Source: Smallanthus sonchifolius
Lineage: Eukaryota > Streptophyta > Magnoliopsida > Asterales > Asteraceae
DNA length: 64,000 nucleotides
Assembly: GCA_023525975.1 (NCBI GenBank)
Contig: CM042038.1
Span: 10,913,272 to 10,977,271 of the forward strand
Direction of reading: 5' to 3'
Below the pieces are notes generated by a model. It searched no databases and was not told the origin of the DNA. It saw only the letters and a list, made by a program, of their open reading frames with translations. Positions within the stretch are counted from its first letter, which is position 1; the number at the start of each line of letters is the position of its first letter. Shown here in pieces: positions 58,171 to 64,000 of the stretch. Position numbers and translations under genes: made by a program.

Positions 58171-60301
58171 TAACCACATTCATCCAAACGACTCAACGTT
58201 GAAAGGTTACATTGACGTTTTGAAAAGGTTTGACCAAAGTTGACCGAGGTTTGACCAACTTTGACCAAGGTTTGACCAACTTTGACCAAGTTTTACTAAT
58301 GTTGACTAATGTTGACCAATGTTGACTAGTGTTGACCAATGTTGACCAAGTTTGACCAATGTTGACTAATGTTGACCAATGTTGACTAGTGTTGACTAAT
58401 GTTGACTCATATTGAAGTCATGTATAAACAACACACAAGTAACATATAAGTTGTAAACATGTAACACATAAGCATCATGCAAGTTATACATGTGTAGCAC
58501 AAGTAGCATATAAGTTGTACATGTGTGACACGTAAGGAACATACAAGTTGTACCTAAGTAATGTATAAGTAACACCTTGTGACATAACATACATGCTTCA
58601 ACTAGTTGCATAAGAAATTAACATGTTATAAGTGACATGGCATTTGCACCTCTTAGTGGCATATTTCATACACATAATTCATGTCATCATATTAATAACC
58701 TATTAGTACCATTTCAATTCTTTTAAACAAGTAGCATAACATGTCATTGCAATTTCATAATTCTTAACATAACAAAGTTTCCATTTTTGATAATTAGGGT
58801 TTTAGTGCATCTGAGGCGTCATAGCTCAAACAAACAAGTTGTACATGAATTTATACTATTAACATACTAGTAACATGATCCTATGCATTTACTTTCTATT
58901 TCAAGCAATTATGAAGTTTTCTCAACAAATAAAGTTTCCTTATTTAGCAAGGTTCACCAAAACATGTCATAACACAACTTCAAATTACATATTCTTGCAT
59001 AAGTCATATATTCATATGATAATGAAGCTATATAATCCATTTTAAACATTTATAACCTACACATGCCAACTATGAACAATTAAAGTTTCCTTTTTAGGAA
59101 AGTGGTCCAAACGACCCTATTGCACATGTGTAACCTCAATTAACTCTTTTTACTACTTTAATATATATTATAGAACCATAATATCAAGTTTTTATCCAAT
59201 AGAAACTCATAACACAAAATATGCAAAATTAAAGTTTCCTTAAATAGTAAGTTGTCCATAACCGAGTGTAAAACAACATTTTAACCAAAAAAATTTATAT
59301 TTCCTATCTATTCCACTATTATGTGTACCATTTAAACCAACAAACATATCACACATCAAGTTTTGCAAAAATGCATCCAACAAAGTTTCTATAAATAGAA
59401 ACGAGCAAATAATGACCTAAACAAATATTTCGAAACATAAAATGTGCATATGTGCATCAACAACTCATTATTATGAAATCTTTTAGTTAAAACAAGCATT
59501 ATAACACTTTGAATCAACAAAAATCGTTTGGATGGGTGGGTTACCTACTTTGGCCGAAAATGGTAAGAAAATATAGATGGAATGCTTACAAAGCCGAGAT
59601 ATGATGTTAGAATGATTGTAAACTAGCTCCAAACACTCTTGAATCACTATGAAATGCCTTGAAATGGCCTTGGAAGGCTTGAACCAAGGTTGGCAATGGT
59701 GGAGGCTCTTGTGGTGGTGGCGGCCGAATGGAGGGAGGGGGGCTAGGGTTTGTGAAATGTGATTAGGGTAAAAGTGAGGGTGTGTGGGGTTTAAGGGATT
59801 TTTAATGGTAATGGGTTTGGGCTTTTCTATCTTGCAAGGCTTTTTATTAAGTAAATGGGCTACTAATATGGATTACTAACACTAATTTGCTGAATTATTT
59901 AGCCCAAGTAAAGAACCCATCATTTTTATAAAAATCTAATTTAGTGTTGATGGCACATATCGTGTATTTGCTTAAAAACGTTAAAATAAAAGTTGTTCTA
60001 AAAATTCCGGAAAAATTCACATAAGCATGAAATATTAAATCACAGTATTACATATAATTTTTACACACCAAATATATGTCTAAATATTATTTCTAATATT
60101 CGTTAACGTTCGTGTGACAGGACGCGTGTGTGACCCGGTAATCCGTCCGATTACCGATGCATGAAATGAAATGAAACGAATGGACTTATTAAACGAAATA
60201 TGTACTTAATTACTCTATAATTAAGTATGATGCAAGTGAAATCACGTGAATTCAAGTAATAGTCGGGTATGGATATTAACCTGAATTTGCCGGGTGTCAC
60301 A
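58169..60301 (-). repeat. 5' LTR, truncated (2133 bp)
   Basis: It matches 51230-53353 of the other LTR nearly base for base. The 937 bases that include the putative TATA, R and U5 are absent. It still carries the outer CA end and the target duplication. Confidence 0.9.
58230..58406 (+). promoter_or_regulatory. Array of 17 W-box cores in the 5' LTR
   Basis: Seventeen TTGACC or TTGACT motifs remain, plus one degenerate unit (TTTTACT). The order differs slightly from the 3' LTR array, showing that units have been gained or lost since insertion. It now ends about 60 bases from the deletion junction. Confidence 0.65.
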
Positions 60302-60405
60302 CCTGTAAACCGGTTTTTATTAAAAAAAAATCAAATAAATTTTATATTTTTAATATAAAATCAAAAAAATATATAACAAATATAAAACATAAAGTTAGAC
60401 GTTTA

Positions 60406-62596
60406 TTAATATTTGGAAAGTTCGAAAATTAAAAAACATGACAAGATAAAATTATAAAATTCTAAAACATTACAAATGACAATATATATTTTTATTTTTT
60501 GGAATATTGATTGATTATTCTTGCGCGTTGTCTTCGGAATGGAGCTTCGTAGCCTTGCATCTTCGGCTAGTTCTTCATCGGTGACTGGTTCGGATATTCC
60601 AAGATCAACCTCGTTGTTGTGTATGATTTCTTCGGCTTGAATTTCGTCTTCGATGGAAGTTTGGTCTTGTATCATATCCATCGCATCCAAATGGTCCTTC
60701 AAGCAAATGCACATTTCCATCGCTAATGGGTGAGTCTAGTCCTTCGTATCGATAAGACCCTGCCACTAAAAGAAAACGCAGATTCCGAAGCTACCGTGGA
60801 AGCTTGGACGGTTAGTACATCACGGGCCATGGCGGAAAGAATCGGAAACGAAGCTTCGTTTTTTTTTTTCACCAAGCCAAAATATCAAATTCCTCAAAAA
60901 CGGTAAGAGGCATAAACGCTAAAAATTTGTGCTAATATACCTTCCGAGTTCGCTACTCGGGGTGGTACCTCGAGCCCGTTTACTAAATTCATTTAACATT
61001 TTGTTATATAATATCAAATTAACATCTCTCGAGCTACCACTTGATGATGTACCAATTGTATTATGTGGAGTCGGAATTGTATCATATTTATGTAAATAAA
61101 CATCAAATAAATCTTGTAAACATTTGTTAAAATATGTTTTTGTGACTTGTGCAAAATGGATGTCTTCACTATCCAAATTCAAAGCGTAAATAATTCTATC
61201 CATCAAAGTTTCAACCCCGTAAACATTTATGGTAGGGTTTAACGCGGCGGCGTAAGTTATAACGGGAGGCATTTCTTTAAAATATTTCACTAATTTTTCT
61301 TTCATCGGTTCTATCATTTTTGTAAAATGAGGGTTTTTATTTTCAAGTTCATACAACTTGTTAGCTATTAAATATATTTGTTTTAGAGTTAATGGACTTG
61401 TGGGATAATAAACATCGGATAAAAAAGTGGTGGCGGTTTTGAAAACTTCAAGCAATTCGGTTACGTCTTTTAAAATGTCCCAACTCGTAGAAGAAAACTT
61501 TAGAATTTTACGACGAGGTTTTGATGCAAGCATTTCATGAAATAGTTATAAAGTTTCTCTTTGTCGTAAAGCGCTATAAAACATAGTGTAAGTCGAGTTT
61601 ACATCTTGTCTCGACGTCCCAATTCAGACCTACGCAAAAATTATTCGTTTCACGACAAAATCTAATATAATCATTGTATCTTTTTTTGTTACTAAAAATA
61701 TCTTTAAGCATTAGTCGAAAAGTATATGTTAAGTTTGAAACCTCTTCAATTGCAAGCCCGGCTTGCACCGCCAAGTTAATAATGTGTGCGACACATCGAC
61801 TATAGAAAAAACGCCGTTGCAAACCGGTTTATATTTAATTTTTAGTTTTTGAACCGCATTTGTATTATTAGATGCATTATCAAAATACATTGAAAAAAGT
61901 TTATTTTGTAATTTTAATTCGGTTATAACACCATCCAATATATAAAATAAATTTTCGCCCGGTGTGTGGATATTCAAATAAATCAAACGCGATTGTACGC
62001 TTCATCATTTGCCACGTATTATGATCAACCCAATGCGCGGTAACGCAAATGTACGAATCGGGTATACCATGTGGAGCCGACCAAACATCGGTAGTTAAGT
62101 TTACACCGCTTTCCAAATTTTCAAAACCCAAATATAATTCTTTCTTTGATTTTTTCCACATTTTTATACAATCTCGTCTAAGGGGTGTGCGACTTACTTG
62201 ATGATAACGTGGTTGGAGTGTCTCTTGAATCATCCTTGTCAAGCGCGGATTGTCAAAGTGGTTGAACGGAAATCCTTCTTAAATCACTAACCTCGCCATT
62301 CGATCTCGAACAATATTTGGATCAAAGTTCCAAATTCCTCTTTCGCTTGTCATCGAGGCTTGACCTTCACTTGGAATTCCCTTCAAGGACGGGCAAGATT
62401 TTTCCATATGCGTTTTCAAACTAGTGTTTGAATCTTTCCCTAAAAACGCACCACACATCTTGCACCGAGCACGTTCCTTCCCGTTTGACAACAAACATAG
62501 AGCGTAATTGCACCAAATTGCCGGATTTCTCGTTGTTGCTCGAATTTCCATAACGGTAACTTCGTTTGAGGAACCACCAACACCAAAACTTGCCAT
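60406..62596 (-). pseudogene. hAT transposase pseudogene (BED finger, RICESLEEPER-like)
   Basis: The start at 62596 opens an N-terminal BED-type finger (CKMCGAFL...HMEKSC). An in-frame TAA follows at about 62279. The catalytic region continues (NLTTDVWSAPHG, HWVDHNTWQMMKR, FDNASNNTNAVQKL, CVAHIINLAVQAG) with frame changes near 61960, 61810 and 61600. A 204-residue open piece (60919-61533) and the acidic C-terminal part (60406-60720, MCICLKDHLDAMD) remain. The hAT dimerisation block between them is broken. It is inactive. It shares origin with the fragment at 8706-9775 and is the host of the LTR element. Confidence 0.85.
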
Positions 62597-62689
62597 GCTT
62601 TTTTTTTAGAGTTTAGAGAGCGTTTTTGAGCGGTTAAAGATCGGTTTTAGAGATTAGAGAGTGTAAAGAGAGGTGTGATCAACCCTAAA

Positions 62690-62710
62690 CACCCCCACCT
62701 ATTTATAGTG
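62690..62710 (-). promoter_or_regulatory. TATA box of the hAT transposase gene
   Basis: CACTATAAATAGGTGG on the minus strand lies about 100 bases upstream of the transposase start, followed by a CT-rich leader. It fits a plant core promoter. A GGCTATATAGCC palindrome lies about 60 bases further upstream. Confidence 0.55.
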
Positions 62711-62799
62711 TTTTTAAGAGTGTAAATGGGGCCAAAAAAAGGGCTAAAATCGACCCCAACGGCTATATAGCCGTTTGTAATATCCGAGATCTTCCGTCA

Positions 62800-63139
62800 T
62801 ATAATTTCCTAAACTGTTGCACGTATTCAGCACTTGAAACTCCATAAAAACTATATTCTTGAAAAAAATATTAATATAACTATATATGAGATTTATTTAA
62901 GAGTACATATATACCTTATGAATAAATGGTATTAAAAACTTTACGGGTTTATAACTATACAAATAAAATAATAAAATCACTCTAAAACACTTAAACTTGA
63001 AAAGTATAATTTTGTTATAAAAATTAAAAAAATAATAAGGTATAAAACTTGTTTTAAAATAAATAAGTTATGAAATTTAGAAATTATTTTCTAAATATAT
63101 AAAATAATAAAACTTATTTAGACTTATAAAAAAAATAGA
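62800..63139. other. AT-rich DNA, nothing recognised
   Basis: It should contain the 5' end of the hAT element, but I could not find an inverted copy of TAGGTGTACAAATCGG. The right end of the element is therefore undefined. Confidence 0.35.
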
Positions 63140-64000
63140 TATATATGTTTTAAAAGTCTCAGGGACTAAAATTGCCATTCTGAAAACATATCTTAAACTC
63201 AAATCTAAGTTTATACATGAGGGAAACTACAGGGACCGAATCTACAATTTATCCAAACTTTCAGTTTGGAAACAGGTTCCAAGTTCGAGTCCCGTAATGC
63301 CCGACTTCCACTCCTTTTTACCCGAAATCGCAATACCGGCCAAATACATTACACCTCGAACTTCGCCTTCGGCGTGCGACCTTAGCCCGAGGTGTTCTGA
63401 TACCCGATTTCAACTTTAGTCTCGCGTGGTTGCGATATTAAATTCGCTCCTTCAACCGTAAAACCCCCAACCAACTAAGCATTTAACGCTGGAATCGACT
63501 ATAAATACCGGTTGGAACCCGATGGCGACACCACACTCCAACTCTCTTAACCCCCAATTCCATCAATTCGCTCTTACATTGCTCGGTTTTGTTCCCGTAA
63601 CGGTCGACCTAAAGCCACACTCGTTCTCGCTCGATTCGGCACCAAAACAGGTAATCTTTGAGTTCTTCTCGATCGATTTCAGGAGAGGATCAAAAGCCCT
63701 CTATTTAAGTTCATAAACAGAGGGCGATTCGATCCGTATTTGAGAGTTTTTGTTCTAGGGTTCATACGGGGAACAGGGACGATTTGGAATGTTGTTTATC
63801 TGTTTCTTATTCCGTGTTTAAATTTAACGAGCCCGTAGGCGGGATGGTCAGAGTGTGTGTGTATACGAGTGAACCGGGCAGGGACCCGAGTTCGAACCCA
63901 ACAAACCAATTTTCGCCTCTTTTATTTTTTCAGCCTCTTTATCAGTTTTTAATACTTTTAAGAAATTTTATAAATTATGTTAAATCTTTATAAACTTAAA
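63140..64000 (+). repeat. Probable LTR-retrotransposon fragment with tRNA-like B boxes
   Basis: Phrases such as CAGGGACTAAAATTGCCATT, CAGGGACCGAATC and a GC-rich promoter-like stretch with GACTATAAATACC at 63498-63510 resemble plant LTR sequence. Two B-box-like words occur: AAGTTCGAGTCCC near 63273 and GAGTTCGAACCC near 63889. An open stretch from 63522 has no domain I recognise. No second LTR or polymerase is in the window, so the call is tentative. Confidence 0.3.

Larger units (their letters stand above)
50293..60301 (-). mobile_element. Ty3/gypsy chromovirus-type LTR retrotransposon, 10.0 kb, rearranged
   Basis: The element starts TGTCACACC and ends GGTGTCACA. It is flanked by the 5-bp target duplication CCTGT at 50288-50292 and 60302-60306. 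Gag-pol reads on the minus strand in the order gag, protease, reverse transcriptase, RNase H, integrase and chromodomain-like tail, which defines a Ty3/gypsy chromovirus (Tekay/Del-like). The 3' LTR (50293-53353) is complete. The 5' LTR keeps only 58169-60301. By eye I counted under a dozen substitutions between the shared LTR parts outside the repeat array, so the insertion is recent. It landed in the 3' part of a hAT transposon. Confidence 0.92.

Noticed and set aside
1..64000. CRISPR arrays, bacterial operons, rRNA and complete tRNA genes
   Set aside because: None seen. Tandem repeats here lack spacer structure, and the coding genes have plant introns.

Overview
This window is nuclear DNA of a eudicot plant. 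It has long intron-containing genes with plant-specific products (a photosystem II assembly factor, an EXORDIUM-like cell-wall protein and an IRE-type AGC kinase). The intergenic DNA is AT-rich and full of plant transposons. The repeat character is compatible with Asteraceae, but that is inference and no species is claimed.

Four host genes can be followed exon by exon. On the minus strand, 11283-18064 encodes an IRE-type AGC kinase (17 exons, 1176 aa). It is head to head with a plus-strand mitochondrial intermediate peptidase at 19578-26753 (17 exons, 703 aa). Next comes LPA2 at 28143-30870 (2 exons, 179 aa). After a 17-kb block of transposons comes a single-exon EXL3-type gene on the minus strand at 47970-49010. 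From memory of the Arabidopsis map, peptidase, LPA2 and EXL3 are consecutive loci there (At5g51540, At5g51545, At5g51550), so this looks like conserved microsynteny stretched by transposons. All reconstructed reading frames stay open across every splice junction.

Mobile DNA fills most of the rest. 3450-5575 is a non-autonomous Mutator-type element with a perfect 9-bp target duplication. It carries a nested 487-bp inverted-repeat element with a degenerate telomere-like (CCCTAAA-type) core, and a second copy of that inner element lies at 35281-35742. A family of 0.2-0.4 kb hAT-like MITEs sits in introns and flanks of the host genes. 37.5-39.7 kb holds inverted-repeat elements in TA runs and a perfect 168-bp palindrome. 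39.7-41.9 kb is a dead LINE split by a hAT element that has an 8-bp target duplication.

42820-47653 is a structurally complete Mutator-like element with long terminal inverted repeats and a perfect 9-bp target duplication. It carries an open 943-aa transposase and, convergent to it, a small spliced gene for a GRF zinc-finger protein with a C-terminal membrane segment. This two-gene element is the best candidate for an undescribed system in the window.

50.1-62.8 kb is a nest. A decayed hAT transposon was split by a 10-kb Ty3/gypsy chromovirus-type element (50293-60301, target duplication CCTGT) transcribed on the minus strand. Both LTRs carry a dense array of 17 TTGAC[C/T] motifs, the W-box core bound by WRKY factors. 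The 5' LTR has lost its TATA/R/U5 part and the primer binding site, and gag-pol has three nonsense codons and two frameshifts. The last kilobase resembles a fragment of another LTR element but carries no identified gene.
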